Below, one piece after another: positions 37,968 through 47,796 of a DNA stretch of 64,000 nt (position 1 is its first letter; each line of letters begins with the position of its first letter). The DNA is taken from the NCBI GenBank assembly GCA_947500415.1, contig CANMRT010000002.1, positions 496,001 to 560,000 of the forward strand. Direction: 5' to 3'. This stretch comes from an uncultured Roseicyclus sp. Its GTDB lineage: Bacteria; Pseudomonadota; Alphaproteobacteria; Rhodobacterales; Rhodobacteraceae. The position numbers and the translations under genes are program-made. The notes under the pieces are model-generated. The model worked only from the letters and a program-made list of their open reading frames with translations. It did no database searches and was not told the DNA's origin.

Positions 37968-38600
37968 TCAGAAGCGGAAGGCCGCGTTGATGCCGAAGGT
38001 TGTGGCGGAGACGTCGAGGTCGCCGGCTGCGGTGGTGAAATCCTCAAACTCGTGCTGGAGGACTTCGGCACCGATGGTGATCTGGTCGGTCAGGAGGTAA
38101 TCGACACCTGCACCGAAGAAGTAGCCATCACCGGTGTCTTCCGTGCCTGCGACGGTTGCCGTGGCCTGGGCCAGACCGGCGGTACCGTAGATCAGCGCGG
38201 GGCCGGCATCAAAGCCAACTTCCGCACCTGCGCGCAGCACGCTGTCGAGCGAGCCAATAGTGGCGCCGGCTGGATCAACAAGGTCGATGTCGGCGAGGTT
38301 GTAGTCAATCTCACCACCCACAACGATGTTGCCGAAGTCAAAGCGGTAGCCGCCGAAGATACCGTAAAGGGCACCGTCGCCAGTGGCCGCTTCGGCACCG
38401 GTGGCAGAGACATCAGCGGTCACGTCGCCGTATTCCAACTGTGCACCGCCGTAGAAGCCGGACCAATCGTAGCCGATTGGCGCAGGCGCCGGGGCGACGG
38501 GGGCCGGGGCCGGAGCGGCGGGTTCAACATAGCCCCCTGCATTGGCCGCGAAGGGTGCGATTGCCAGTGCGAGGCTGCCTGCAATTACTGCAATTTTCAT
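37968..38600 (-). CDS. outer-membrane beta-barrel protein
   Basis: A 210-residue protein with a signal peptide (cleavage after ANA), a Pro/Ala linker (EPAAPAPAPVAPAPAP) and an eight-stranded OmpA/Opa-like barrel. It starts WSGFYGGAQLEYGD and ends in Phe (FGINAAFRF), as required for outer-membrane insertion. The porin-like Omp25/31 family of alphaproteobacteria is the nearest. It has a separate promoter region of about 160 bases with eda beyond it. Confidence 0.85.
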   Translation of the reverse strand: MKIAVIAGSLALAIAPFAANAGGYVEPAAPAPAPVAPAPAPIGYDWSGFYGGAQLEYGDVTADVSATGAEAATGDGALYGIFGGYRFDFGNIVVGGEIDYNLADIDLVDPAGATIGSLDSVLRAGAEVGFDAGPALIYGTAGLAQATATVAGTEDTGDGYFFGAGVDYLLTDQITIGAEVLQHEFEDFTTAAGDLDVSATTFGINAAFRF

Positions 38601-38760
38601 CTGTCGGATCCTTTGTTTCCGTGTCTTGGTTCCGTTGGTCCAACGCCTAGCGTGTGCGCTGGTTCCAAGCCGACAGATAGGAGTGATGGGGCCGGATGCA
38701 CGTCACGAGATCGTGTGGCCCGGCGAGCCAGCCAAAAGCCGCCGAGTGCACGATTTCAGA

Positions 38761-39399
38761 TCAGCGGAGCGTTGCCGCGTCCGCCGCCAATCGCTTGATT
38801 TCGGCCCAATCGCCATTATCGACCGCCGCCTTGGGCGCAACCCAAGAGCCACCTGCGCAAAGCACGTTGGGCAGGCTGAGATAATCCCGAGCGTTGGAGG
38901 GCGACACGCCGCCGGTGGGGCAGAAGGCAACCTGGGGGATAGGCGCGCCGATGGCTTTGAGCGCGGGCGCGCCGCCGCTGGCCTCGGCCGGAAAAAACTT
39001 GAGCATGTCGAAGCCCTGATCGAAAAGCGCCATGACCTCTGTCGCCGTGGCAGCGCCGGGCAGAAGCGGAAACTCATTTGCGATGCAGGCGTCGATCAGT
39101 TTCTGGGTGGCCCCGGGGGAGACGCCGAATTCAGCGCCTGCGGCTTTGGCCTGTTCCACATCGTAGGGCGTCAACAGCGTGCCCGCGCCGACAACGCCGC
39201 CTTCAACAGCGGCCATTTCACGGATCACATCGAGGGCCGCGTCGGTGCGCAGGGTCACTTCGAGGGCGGGAAGACCTCCGGCGACCAGAGCCTCGGCCAA
39301 GGGGGCCGCGTGGGCTGCGTCGTCCACAACAAGGACCGGGATGATGGGGGCAAGCGCCGCAATACGGCGGGCTTCGTTGGATTGGGCTTGAGGCATCAT
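38761..39399 (-). CDS. eda: 2-keto-3-deoxy-6-phosphogluconate aldolase
   Basis: Cleaves KDPG to pyruvate and glyceraldehyde-3-phosphate, the last Entner-Doudoroff step. It is a 212-residue class I aldolase with IIPVLVVDD, the active-site Glu in ALEVTLRT, GAGTLLTPYDV, and the Schiff-base Lys in LKFFPAEASGG. Met21 or Met22 of the long frame (39399 or 39396) is the likely start. It follows edd on the same strand after 183 bases containing repeat copy B. Confidence 0.95.
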   Translation of the reverse strand: MMPQAQSNEARRIAALAPIIPVLVVDDAAHAAPLAEALVAGGLPALEVTLRTDAALDVIREMAAVEGGVVGAGTLLTPYDVEQAKAAGAEFGVSPGATQKLIDACIANEFPLLPGAATATEVMALFDQGFDMLKFFPAEASGGAPALKAIGAPIPQVAFCPTGGVSPSNARDYLSLPNVLCAGGSWVAPKAAVDNGDWAEIKRLAADAATLR

Positions 39400-39426
39400 G
39401 GGCGTGGCATCTTTCGTGGCTGTTCG

Positions 39427-39480
39427 GGGTTGCGCCCGCTTTGCGGTCGCCGAGGGCAAATTTTCAAGGAAAATTTTCGG
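39427..39480 (+). repeat. dispersed hairpin repeat, copy B
   Basis: Second copy of the 54-base element, placed between edd and eda. The hairpin is AAATTTTC-AAG-GAAAATTT (8-bp stem). Relative to copy A the stem bases have changed on both sides so that pairing is conserved. In the edd-eda transcript it could modulate the ratio of the two products. Confidence 0.65.
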
Positions 39481-39582
39481 GGCGTGGCGCGCGTTGGTGG
39501 CAAAGTCGGGCGGATGTGCGGGTGGTTGGGGCGGACCCTCCGGGGGGAGTTGTTTCTGCCAAGACGAAGGCGCGGGGTGCGG

Positions 39583-41388
39583 TCAGACAACCACGCCCGC
39601 GCCTGCGGTGGCTGGACCTGCGGTTTGGCGGAAGATGTCGAAAAGCTCGCGGCCAACGCCGTGGGCATTTGCAGAGAGGTCTGGTGTGACGGCGGGGCGG
39701 TCGGCGACGTCTTCGGCCAGAACGTTCAGGGTGCCGGATTTGGCATCGACGCGGATCAGATCACCGTCGTTGAGCTTGCCGATCAGGCCGCCGTCGAGCG
39801 CTTCGGGGGCAACGTGGATCGCGGCGGGCACTTTGCCGGAGGCGCCTGACATGCGGCCATCGGTGACAAGGGCGACCTTATGGCCCCTGCCCTGAAGGAC
39901 CGAAAGGATGGGTGTGAGGTTGTGCAGTTCCGGCATCCCGTTGGCCTTCGGGCCCTGGAAGCGGACAACGACGACCACGTCGCGGTCGAGCTCGCCATTC
40001 TGGAAGGCGGCCTTGACGTCGGCTTGGCTGTGAAACACGGCAGCGGGGGCCTCAATGACGTGGCGCTCAGGATCGACGGCAGAGACCTTCATCACGCCGA
40101 GGCCGAGGTTGCCGGAAAGCTCCTTTAGGCCACCGCTGGCCTGGAATGGATCGGCGGGCGCGCGCAGGATCTTTTCGTTGAGGCTTTCGGTGGGGCCGTC
40201 GCGGTAGGTGACTGCACCGTCTTGCAGGATCGGTTCTTGCCGATAGAGGTCGAGGCCTTCGCCGGCGGCAGTTTTCACATCCGCATGCATCAGGCCTGCG
40301 TCGAGCAGTTTGCCGATCATGTATTGCAGGCCACCGGCGGCGTGGAAGTGGTTCACGTCGGCCAAACCGTTGGGATAGACACGCGCCATCAGGGGCGTGG
40401 CATCCGATATATCATTGAAATCACGGCATTCCAGGATCACACCAGCGGCACGCGCCATGGCGATCAGGTGGATGACCAGGTTGGTGGAGCCACCCGTTGC
40501 CATCAGGCCCACGAGGCCGTTGACGAAGGCTTTCTCATCCAGAATGTCGGCGACCGGCGTGTATTCGTTGCCAAGGCCGGTTATCTGGGCCGCACGTTCG
40601 GTGGCGGCGACGGTCAAAGCCTCTCGCAGTGGAGTGCCGGGGTTCACGAAGCTCGCGCCCGGCATGTGGAGGCCCATAAATTCCATCAGCATCTGGTTGG
40701 AATTGGCGGTGCCATAGAAGGTGCAGGTACCGGGGCCGTGATAGGAGGCCATCTCGGCCTTCATCAGCTCTTCACGGCCGATGTTGCCTTTGGCGAATTC
40801 CTGACGGACGCGGGCTTTTTCGTCGTTGGGCAGGCCCGAGACCATCGGGCCTGCTGGCACAAAGAGGCCCGGCAGATAGCCGAAGGTCGCGGCGGCGATC
40901 ACGAGGCCGGGGACGATCTTGTCACAGACGCCGAGGTAAAGCGCGGTGTCGAAGGTGTTGTGGCTGAGCGAAACGCCAGCGGCGAGCGCGATTACGTCGC
41001 GAGAGAAAAGCGACAACTCCATCCCCACTTGGCCCTGCGTGACGCCATCACACATCGCCGGAACCGCGCCTGCGACCTGGGCCGTGGCCCCTGCCCTGCG
41101 CGCGGCTTCCTTGATGATGTCGGGGTAATCCTTGAACGGCTGATGCGCGCTGAGCATGTCATTGTAGGCCGTGACGATCCCGATATTGGGCGCGCGTTCG
41201 GCAACCAAGGCGTCCTTGTCCTGCCCCATGGCGGCATAGGCGTGGGCCTGGTTTCCGCAGGTCAGATGCGCACGGCGCGGCCCGGCTTCGGCCAATTGGC
41301 GCATCCGATCAAGGTAGGGCTCACGCGTTGGGCGAGAGCGTTCGATGATACGGTCGGTGACTGCGGCGATACGGGCGTCGAGGGGCAT
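39583..41388 (-). CDS. edd: 6-phosphogluconate dehydratase
   Basis: Dehydrates 6-phosphogluconate to KDPG using a 4Fe-4S cluster. The 601-residue protein of the IlvD/Edd family has Cys in [27 protein letters not shown] and [11 protein letters not shown], and the C-terminal [19 protein letters not shown]. Length and the [17 protein letters not shown] segment mark Edd rather than IlvD. First gene of edd-eda; the palindrome GTTAGCGCTAAC lies 50 bases upstream of its start. Confidence 0.96.
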   Translation of the reverse strand: MPLDARIAAVTDRIIERSRPTREPYLDRMRQLAEAGPRRAHLTCGNQAHAYAAMGQDKDALVAERAPNIGIVTAYNDMLSAHQPFKDYPDIIKEAARRAGATAQVAGAVPAMCDGVTQGQVGMELSLFSRDVIALAAGVSLSHNTFDTALYLGVCDKIVPGLVIAAATFGYLPGLFVPAGPMVSGLPNDEKARVRQEFAKGNIGREELMKAEMASYHGPGTCTFYGTANSNQMLMEFMGLHMPGASFVNPGTPLREALTVAATERAAQITGLGNEYTPVADILDEKAFVNGLVGLMATGGSTNLVIHLIAMARAAGVILECRDFNDISDATPLMARVYPNGLADVNHFHAAGGLQYMIGKLLDAGLMHADVKTAAGEGLDLYRQEPILQDGAVTYRDGPTESLNEKILRAPADPFQASGGLKELSGNLGLGVMKVSAVDPERHVIEAPAAVFHSQADVKAAFQNGELDRDVVVVVRFQGPKANGMPELHNLTPILSVLQGRGHKVALVTDGRMSGASGKVPAAIHVAPEALDGGLIGKLNDGDLIRVDAKSGTLNVLAEDVADRPAVTPDLSANAHGVGRELFDIFRQTAGPATAGAGVVV

Positions 41389-41438
41389 GGGGCACTCTAC
41401 TGGCTGGCACGGAGATGTTTCCGACCGGCACCTAGCAT

Positions 41439-41450
41439 GTTAGCGCTAAC
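41439..41450. promoter_or_regulatory. LacI-type operator upstream of edd
   Basis: GTTAGCGCTAAC, identical to the site before zwf, lies 50 bases before the edd start codon and 35 bases from the end of the BLUF gene. The spacing to the start is almost the same as at zwf (46 bases). Confidence 0.7.
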
Positions 41451-41485
41451 GGCGCCAGAGGCAAACTGGCGCAGTGAGGGCCCGA

Positions 41486-41884
41486 CTATCGGTGACGGTT
41501 GGCAATCGCCGCGAAGATGGCGCGGAAATGGTCCGGTCCCGCTTGATCCAACGCGCCTGCGGCCACCTGATCCTCGGTCCAGGCAAGCGTTTCGGCCGGA
41601 TCGTGCAGCATCGCCCAATCGGAGAACATGCGCTGTTCGGCTGGCGCGTCGAGCTGCATCATAACCTCCACGTGGCGATCATCGATACGGATACGTTCCA
41701 ACGTGTTGCGTACTGCGCCATCATTACCTTCCAGAAACTGCAGATAGACATCGCGGCGGCAGATCAACGCCCCGGTGATCCCGTCGCGCTTGTTGCAGCG
41801 GCGGGCATCCAGCAGCAGGTTGCTGAGCAGGCTTTCGTCATATCCGAAAGGCGTGGAAGAATAGATGATCTGTGTCAGGGCCAC
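41486..41884 (-). CDS. BLUF blue-light sensor protein
   Basis: A single-domain BLUF photoreceptor that binds FAD. Numbering from a GTG at 41884, the photochemical residues are all present: Tyr8 (IIYSS), Asn31 (CNKRDGITGAL), Gln49 (YLQFLEG), Trp90 and Met92 (FSDWAM). Their spacing matches AppA. The GTG is preferred because AAGGA lies upstream and the domain starts there; ATG codons at 41917 and 41953 would add up to 23 residues. There is no output domain, so it must act through a partner. It is divergent from an AraC-family regulator. Confidence 0.87.
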   Translation of the reverse strand: MALTQIIYSSTPFGYDESLLSNLLLDARRCNKRDGITGALICRRDVYLQFLEGNDGAVRNTLERIRIDDRHVEVMMQLDAPAEQRMFSDWAMLHDPAETLAWTEDQVAAGALDQAGPDHFRAIFAAIANRHR

Positions 41885-42013
41885 GGCGGGCGTTCCTTCT
41901 GTGGGATGCGAGAGCATACCGGATTGGCGCAGTGCTGTCGTGTGGAATGTCACACACGATCAAGCGAAGGCTGAGGCGGACTGGCAAAAGGCGCTCATGC
42001 AACGGAGAGATCC

Positions 42014-42829
42014 ATGGCCCTGATGAACCGACTGATCTGGCAAATCGAAGCCCATCTGGATGAGGCACTGACCCTTGGCGAGCTGGCCGACCGGTGTGGC
42101 GTGAACGTCCATCACATGTGCCGCGCGTTCCAGCAGGCGACGGGATTGTCGATCATGTCCTACATCCGCGCACGCCGCTTGAGTGCTGCCGCGCGCGAGA
42201 TTTCAGGTGGTGAGGCGGACATCCTCAATGTCGCGCTCGACGCGGGCTATGGATCCCACGAGGCATTCACGCGGGCCTTTGTGGCCTATCTGGGGGTGCG
42301 TCCCTCGGACGTCAAAAAGGCGCGTGATCTGAGTGACTTGAAGCTTATGGAGCCTTTGGAAATGGACAAATCAATGATTGTGGATGTGGCAGCGCCCGAG
42401 ATGCGGGAGCACGCCGCGTTTCGGGTGGTGGGCCTTGGCACAGAGGTGCGCGGCCATAACATCAGCGCGGTGCCGGGGCTGTGGCAGAGCTTTGCCGCGA
42501 AGTATGTTGAGCTTGGGGCCACCGGCGTGACCTATGGGGTCAGCTACGACATCGGCGGGGACGGCAATTTCCGCTATATGGCCGGAATGGAATGGGATGA
42601 TGTGCCCGACGGCATGGACACCATGGATGTTCCAGGTGGGCGCTATGCGGTCTTCACCCACAAGGGCACCGTTGGGGACTTGCCGAAAACGATCTATTCG
42701 ATCTGGAACAAGGCCTTGCCCGATCACGGGATTGAGCCCGCGGTGGCGCCGGAATTCGAACGCTATGATGAGCGGTTCGACGCAGTGACGGGGCGCGGTG
42801 AGGTGGAGATTTGGATCCCTGTCACCTAA
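42014..42829 (+). CDS. AraC-family regulator with GyrI-like effector domain
   Basis: A 271-residue regulator. The N-terminal AraC HTH pair (LTLGELADRCGVNVHHMCRAF; then ILNVALDAGYGSHEAFTRAF) is followed by a GyrI-like small-molecule binding domain (FRVVGLGTEVRG to GEVEIWIPVT), as in Rob and SbmC. It has the architecture of MDR-type or stress regulators. It is divergent from the BLUF gene; whether light plays a role is not known. Confidence 0.88.
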   Translation: MALMNRLIWQIEAHLDEALTLGELADRCGVNVHHMCRAFQQATGLSIMSYIRARRLSAAAREISGGEADILNVALDAGYGSHEAFTRAFVAYLGVRPSDVKKARDLSDLKLMEPLEMDKSMIVDVAAPEMREHAAFRVVGLGTEVRGHNISAVPGLWQSFAAKYVELGATGVTYGVSYDIGGDGNFRYMAGMEWDDVPDGMDTMDVPGGRYAVFTHKGTVGDLPKTIYSIWNKALPDHGIEPAVAPEFERYDERFDAVTGRGEVEIWIPVT

Positions 42830-42889
42830 CGTGATCCATGCCCGGCCACTTTTGCGCCGGGCATGGACAATGGGAGAGCGTAACAAACG

Positions 42890-43732
42890 ATGGCCGGTTT
42901 TTTCCGCAAGCTGTTTTCCAAACGGGCTGCACCAGGCCAGACCCGATCGACGGCGAAAGCAAAGGCCTCGATTGCCTCGAGAGACGAAGTCAATTCCGAG
43001 GTCAAGGCGGACGGGCAAACTGCACCCATCGACGCGCAGGCCGCGCGCAATGAGGCCATCAAGGCGCGTATCCGTGAATGGCAGATTGCTTGGCACGACC
43101 TGTTCGACGCCGATCAAACGCTAATCGCGGCCGGTGAGTTCGAGCGTCCCGATCCCTTGCCCGACCGGGAAGATATCGATTTCCGCCTGATCTTTGGACT
43201 GAGCCAGGCAGAAGCCGCCACGCGGGAGGCCTGTTTTGCACTGTTTCCGAACGGCGCGCAGATGGCGGAAAGGTTCAGTCAGCATCTTGGCTCTGTTCTT
43301 CTACCGCTGCCGGAGGAAGAGGCGCGCGCAGGCGTTGCGCAGATAGCGGAGTTACTGCCCACGATGGGGCCGCATGAGGAGGTCAACTTCAGCACAATCA
43401 CTGTAGTGGACCGCGACACGCCAGAGGGCATGGAAGCCCTGCGAAACACGGACAACCTGACCTATACGCTTGAGAACACGCTGGTTGATCCGTTCAGTTT
43501 TCCGAATGTCGAGGCTGTGGCCGCACACCACTTATTGACCGAGCCGCTGTATGCGGCGGCAGGAAATTACTATCACCTGCATGATTGGGTGACAGGGGCG
43601 ATGTTTGATCCGCGCTGGGACGAACTGCAGATTATTTTGTACCGACTTTGGCACGGCGGTTGGCAGGTATGCCTCGACGCCGATCAGGCCATTGTATTGG
43701 CGAAGCGGCATGTTGGCCCGCCCGCGACCTAA
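42890..43732 (+). CDS. hypothetical protein
   Basis: A 280-residue soluble protein. The first 45 residues are basic and low in complexity (MAGFFRKLFSKRAAPGQ), followed by an ordered region rich in acidic residues and ending WDELQIILYRLWHGGWQVCLDADQ-type sequence. No signal peptide, membrane segment or known catalytic motif was seen. It follows the AraC gene after 60 bases and may be co-transcribed. I do not recognise the family. Confidence 0.6.
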   Translation: MAGFFRKLFSKRAAPGQTRSTAKAKASIASRDEVNSEVKADGQTAPIDAQAARNEAIKARIREWQIAWHDLFDADQTLIAAGEFERPDPLPDREDIDFRLIFGLSQAEAATREACFALFPNGAQMAERFSQHLGSVLLPLPEEEARAGVAQIAELLPTMGPHEEVNFSTITVVDRDTPEGMEALRNTDNLTYTLENTLVDPFSFPNVEAVAAHHLLTEPLYAAAGNYYHLHDWVTGAMFDPRWDELQIILYRLWHGGWQVCLDADQAIVLAKRHVGPPAT

Positions 43733-43759
43733 ACAAAATTGGGACGGCGAAAATTCAAA

Positions 43760-43779
43760 CGGCGGCCCGAAGGCCGCCG
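43760..43779. terminator. bidirectional terminator between the hypothetical gene and aglK
   Basis: CGGCGGCC-CGAA-GGCCGCCG is a perfect 8-bp stem with a tetraloop between two convergent genes. On the minus strand (aglK) it is followed by the T-rich GTTTGAATTTT. Confidence 0.75.
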
Positions 43780-43804
43780 CTGATAGAATTGTCGAGATGC
43801 GTCC

Positions 43805-44938
43805 CTAGTGCGGCTGCACGCCAGGCAGGAACACCTCTTTATCGCGGTACAGCAGGCTGATGCCGTTGTGGAAGACGTGCACCTTGTCGGCCGAGGCCGT
43901 CAGTTTCACGTCATTGCCGCGCAGGCCCTTGTGGATGCCAGCGAGTTTGCCGATGACCGGATCGTCTTCCGCGTTGGCGCGCTGGAAGTAGAGCAGCGTG
44001 ACCTCTCCCAAGGCTTCCGTGATCTCGACAGTGCCGTGGTAGGCGAAGTCGGAGCCCGTGGCCTCGACCATATCCTCAGGCCGGATACCAACCTCGACCT
44101 CTGCGCCCATGTCAGCATCGGTGGAGGGGTAGTTTGAGGTGATCGTGCCGCCGCCCTGCTCCATCTCGAGCGTTGTCGTGGCACCTGTGCCGACGATCTT
44201 GCCGCGCATCAGGTTCATGGCAGGCGAGCCGATGAATTTGGCCACGAAGGTTGAGTTTGGCTTTTCATAGAGCGTCAGGGGGGAGCCCACCTGCGCCACG
44301 CCGCCGCCTGCCAGGACCACAATGCGAGAGGCAAGCGTCATCGCCTCAACCTGGTCGTGGGTCACGTAGATCATCGTCGATTCAGGCATCTCTTCCTTGA
44401 GCTGCGCGATCTGGATCCGGGTTGCGACCCGCAGGCTCGCGTCGAGGTTCGAGAGCGGCTCATCAAAAAGGTAGACCTTCGGGTCGCGCACGATGGAGCG
44501 GCCAATGGCGACGCGCTGGCGCTGACCACCGGACAAGGCCTTGGGCAGACGGTCGAGGAAGTTTTCCAGCTGCAGTTTTGCGGCGGCGGCCTCGACCTTG
44601 CGGTCGATCTCTTCCTTGCTGTCGCCCGCGATCTTGAGCGCGAAGGCCATGTTATCGCGCACTGTCATGTGCGGATAAAGAGCGTAGGATTGGAACACCA
44701 TCGCGATGCCGCGCTCGGACGGGGGGACATCGTTGACGACCATATCGTCGATCACCAACTCGCCGCCGGTGATCTTCTCCAGCCCTGCAATCATCCTCAG
44801 TAGCGTGGACTTGCCACAGCCCGAGGGGCCGACGAACACGATCAATTCGCCCTGTTCGATATCCAGATTGATGTCGCGCAGGACCTGAACGGTTCCGCCA
44901 TAAGTCTTTTCGACGTCGGTCAGCTTAAGATTGGCCAT
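43805..44938 (-). CDS. aglK: alpha-glucoside ABC transporter ATP-binding protein
   Basis: MalK/UgpC-type ATPase powering the AglEFG importer. The 377-residue protein has Walker [15 protein letters not shown], signature [14 protein letters not shown], Walker [14 protein letters not shown], switch His in [11 protein letters not shown], and a C-terminal TOBE regulatory domain. It is the last gene of aglEFGAK, 18 bases after aglA, and is followed by a hairpin terminator. Confidence 0.93.
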   Translation of the reverse strand: MANLKLTDVEKTYGGTVQVLRDINLDIEQGELIVFVGPSGCGKSTLLRMIAGLEKITGGELVIDDMVVNDVPPSERGIAMVFQSYALYPHMTVRDNMAFALKIAGDSKEEIDRKVEAAAAKLQLENFLDRLPKALSGGQRQRVAIGRSIVRDPKVYLFDEPLSNLDASLRVATRIQIAQLKEEMPESTMIYVTHDQVEAMTLASRIVVLAGGGVAQVGSPLTLYEKPNSTFVAKFIGSPAMNLMRGKIVGTGATTTLEMEQGGGTITSNYPSTDADMGAEVEVGIRPEDMVEATGSDFAYHGTVEITEALGEVTLLYFQRANAEDDPVIGKLAGIHKGLRGNDVKLTASADKVHVFHNGISLLYRDKEVFLPGVQPH

Positions 44939-44956
44939 GTCCCCGTCTCCTCCCGT

Positions 44957-46621
44957 TTATTCGATGTCTGCGGCACTGGCCGCGAAATAGGCTTGGAAAG
45001 GCGGCAGCGTGACGCCCTTGTCATTGATGATCGCCTCGAAGGGCGCCCCCTTGTCGTGTGTCCAATCGCCGTCTGGCAATTCAATGGGCAGGGCCGCGCC
45101 TGTCATGTTGAAGGCGCAGAAGAGCTGCTGATCGTCGTAGGTGCGGACGAACGACAAAATGCCGTCGGACTGACTGTGAAGCTCCAACGCGCCCTTGGTG
45201 AGCGCCGGATAGCTTTGCCGGAAGCCGATCATCTTGCGGTAAAAGTGCAGGATGGAGGCGCTGTCCTTGGACTGATTGCCTACGGCGCGCGACAGATGCT
45301 CAACGGCCATGGGAAGCCATGGCTTGTTGTCGGAGAACCCGCCGTTCTGGTTGTCGGAAATCCAGGGCATCGGCGTGCGGCAACCGTCGCGTCCCTTGAA
45401 TTTGGGCCAGAAGCGGATGCCGTAGGGATCTTGCAGGTCCTCGAAGGCGACATAGGCCTCGGTCAACCCAAGCTCTTCCCCCTGATAGAGGCAGACGGAG
45501 CCACGCAGAGATAGCAGCAGACCGGCCATCAGGCGGCGCGCCTCTTCGCCGAGGTTCCAGCGTGAGGCATGGCGCACGACGTCGTGGTTGGAGAAGGCCC
45601 AACAGGCCCAACCATCGCCAATCTCGTTCTCGTAATCCGTCAGCACCTCGCCAAAGCGTTCCGGCGTGGGGGCCTGGCCCGACAGGAACTCGAACGAATA
45701 GCACATGTGCATTTTGTCGCCGCCGGAGGTGTATTCCGACTGGATTTGCAGGCCGTATTGCGCGTCGCCCACTTCACCCACGGCTGTGACCGCCGGATAT
45801 TCCTCCATCAGCGCGCGCAGCCGACGCAGAAATTCCAGGTTTTCGGGCTGGTTCTTGTCGTGGATGTGATCCTGCCAGTTATAGGGGTTAACCTCTGGCG
45901 CAATGGTGGCGTTGCGTGCGTCCGGTGCGAGCGCTGGATTGTCACGCAAATCTTTGTCGTGGACGTAGAAGTTGATCGTATCGAGGCGGAAGCCATCGAC
46001 GCCACGGTCCAACCAGAAGCGCGCGACCGACAGCAATTCGTCCTGCACATCCGGGTTGTGGAAGTTCAAATCCGGCTGCTCTTTCAGGAAATTGTGCAGG
46101 TAATACTGCATCCGCTCACCCGACCATTCCCAGGCCGAGCCGCCAAAGATCGACAGCCAGTTGTTGGGTGGCGTGCCGTCGGGTTTTGCATCGGCCCAGA
46201 CATACCAATCGGATTTGGCATTGGTCTTGTTCTGCTGACTTTCCTGGAACCAGGGATGCTGGTTCGACGTGTGGCTGAGCACCAGATCGATCAGCACCTT
46301 CAGCCCCAGTTCATGGGCCCGCGCAATCAGCGCGTCGAAGTCGCCCAGACTGCCGAACATCGGGTCAACGTCGCGGTAGTCGCTGACGTCATAACCGAAA
46401 TCAAGCATCGGAGAGCGGAAGAACGGCGATATCCAGATCGCATCAACGCCAAGCTCGGCGATGTGATCCATGCGGTGGATAATCCCCGCCAGATCGCCGA
46501 TCCCATCGCCGTTGCTGTCCTGAAAGCTGCGGGGGTAAATCTGATAGATCACCGCACCGCGCCACCAGTCCTTGTCAGGGGCGATGATGTCGTTCTGGGG
46601 CATGTCCTGCATCAGGTTCAT
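44957..46621 (-). CDS. aglA: alpha-glucosidase (GH13)
   Basis: A 554-residue GH13 enzyme that splits imported alpha-glucosides (such as maltose, sucrose or trehalose-like sugars) in the cytoplasm. Conserved regions are DLVLSHTSNQHPWF, the nucleophile Asp in GVDGFRLDTINFY, the acid Glu in AVGEVGDAQ and WAFSNHDVVRH. There is no signal peptide. It lies 14 bases after aglG and 18 before aglK. Confidence 0.92.
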   Translation of the reverse strand: MNLMQDMPQNDIIAPDKDWWRGAVIYQIYPRSFQDSNGDGIGDLAGIIHRMDHIAELGVDAIWISPFFRSPMLDFGYDVSDYRDVDPMFGSLGDFDALIARAHELGLKVLIDLVLSHTSNQHPWFQESQQNKTNAKSDWYVWADAKPDGTPPNNWLSIFGGSAWEWSGERMQYYLHNFLKEQPDLNFHNPDVQDELLSVARFWLDRGVDGFRLDTINFYVHDKDLRDNPALAPDARNATIAPEVNPYNWQDHIHDKNQPENLEFLRRLRALMEEYPAVTAVGEVGDAQYGLQIQSEYTSGGDKMHMCYSFEFLSGQAPTPERFGEVLTDYENEIGDGWACWAFSNHDVVRHASRWNLGEEARRLMAGLLLSLRGSVCLYQGEELGLTEAYVAFEDLQDPYGIRFWPKFKGRDGCRTPMPWISDNQNGGFSDNKPWLPMAVEHLSRAVGNQSKDSASILHFYRKMIGFRQSYPALTKGALELHSQSDGILSFVRTYDDQQLFCAFNMTGAALPIELPDGDWTHDKGAPFEAIINDKGVTLPPFQAYFAASAADIE

Positions 46622-46635
46622 GGCCGTATCGTTCC

Positions 46636-47784
46636 TTACTTGACCGAGCCGGCCAGCAGGCCGCGCACGAGATAGCGTTGCATGGTGAAGAAGACGAGGA
46701 GCGGTACCGCAATCGACACGAAGGCCGCAGTTGCCAGAATGCCCCAGTCACCGCCGCGGGAGCCCAGAAGGTCGTCGGCGATCTTAACGGTCATCACGGC
46801 CGCATCCCCTGCCGAGGGCAGGAAGACCTTGGCGACCAGCAGATCGTTCCATGTCCACAGGAACTGGAAGATCGCGAAGGAGGCCAGCGCCGGGAAGCTG
46901 AGCGGCAGGATGATCTTAGTGAAGATTTGGAAATCCGTGGCGCCATCAACCTTGGCGGATTCGATGATGTCACGCGGCAGGCCGACCATGTAGTTGCGTA
47001 AGAGATAGATCGCGAGCGGGAGGCCAAAGCCTGTATGGGCTAACCATATCCCCACGAAACTCTGCCCGATGCCAAGCTGGTTGTGCAGATTCAGCAGCGG
47101 CACAAGCGCCAGCTGTAGCGGCACCACAAGAAGCCCCACCACGGTCGCAATCAAAAGCCCCCTGCCCGGGAAATCCATCCAGGCCAGCGCATAGGCCGCG
47201 AAAGCCGCAATCAGGATCGGGATGATCGTCGCCGGGATCGTCACTGTCAGCGTATTGATGAAGGCGCGGTCCATGTTGTCGGCGGTCAGAACCGTTCGAT
47301 AGTTATCGAGCGTGAATTCCGGCGGCGTATCGGCCACAAAATAGACCCTCGGCGCGTCATCGATGGGTTCGGGTGAGGTGTAGACGTATGTGCCGTCGGC
47401 GTTCACCACGATGGTGCCGCCGTCGCGGTTTTCGGCCTCAACCCCCGCCTCAAACGCGCCGGGCTCCCGGCCACGCAGGCCGAAGGCTGCGATGGAGCTT
47501 TCGCCACCTTCGAAGCTATCGCGCACCTCTTCACTCTCGAAGATGTTGCCTTCGATCACGAAGAGGTTGCCCTGCTCGGTTGGGACCGCATCCGCGCGGG
47601 TCCGATAGGTCAGTTCGACCGAGAACGGCGCAACCCACCAGCCGGACGCCGCGATCTGATCACGATCCCGGAACGAGCTAACGAAAAGGCCAACGGTCGG
47701 GATCAGCCACGCGATCACGATCAGAAGCACCGCGATGTTGGTGACAAGGGAAAGGCTGCTTTTCTGTCCTGCGATATTGTCCAT
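46636..47784 (-). CDS. aglG: alpha-glucoside ABC transporter permease AglG
   Basis: A 382-residue inner-membrane permease of the MalG type. The first membrane helix (about 15-35) is followed by an unusually large periplasmic segment of about 100 residues before the remaining five helices; this is a known feature of AglG. The EAA coupling loop is seen around DIIESAKVDGATDFQIFTKI. It begins 12 bases after aglF. Confidence 0.9.
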   Translation of the reverse strand: MDNIAGQKSSLSLVTNIAVLLIVIAWLIPTVGLFVSSFRDRDQIAASGWWVAPFSVELTYRTRADAVPTEQGNLFVIEGNIFESEEVRDSFEGGESSIAAFGLRGREPGAFEAGVEAENRDGGTIVVNADGTYVYTSPEPIDDAPRVYFVADTPPEFTLDNYRTVLTADNMDRAFINTLTVTIPATIIPILIAAFAAYALAWMDFPGRGLLIATVVGLLVVPLQLALVPLLNLHNQLGIGQSFVGIWLAHTGFGLPLAIYLLRNYMVGLPRDIIESAKVDGATDFQIFTKIILPLSFPALASFAIFQFLWTWNDLLVAKVFLPSAGDAAVMTVKIADDLLGSRGGDWGILATAAFVSIAVPLLVFFTMQRYLVRGLLAGSVK

Positions 47785-47796
47785 TGCTCTTCCCCC

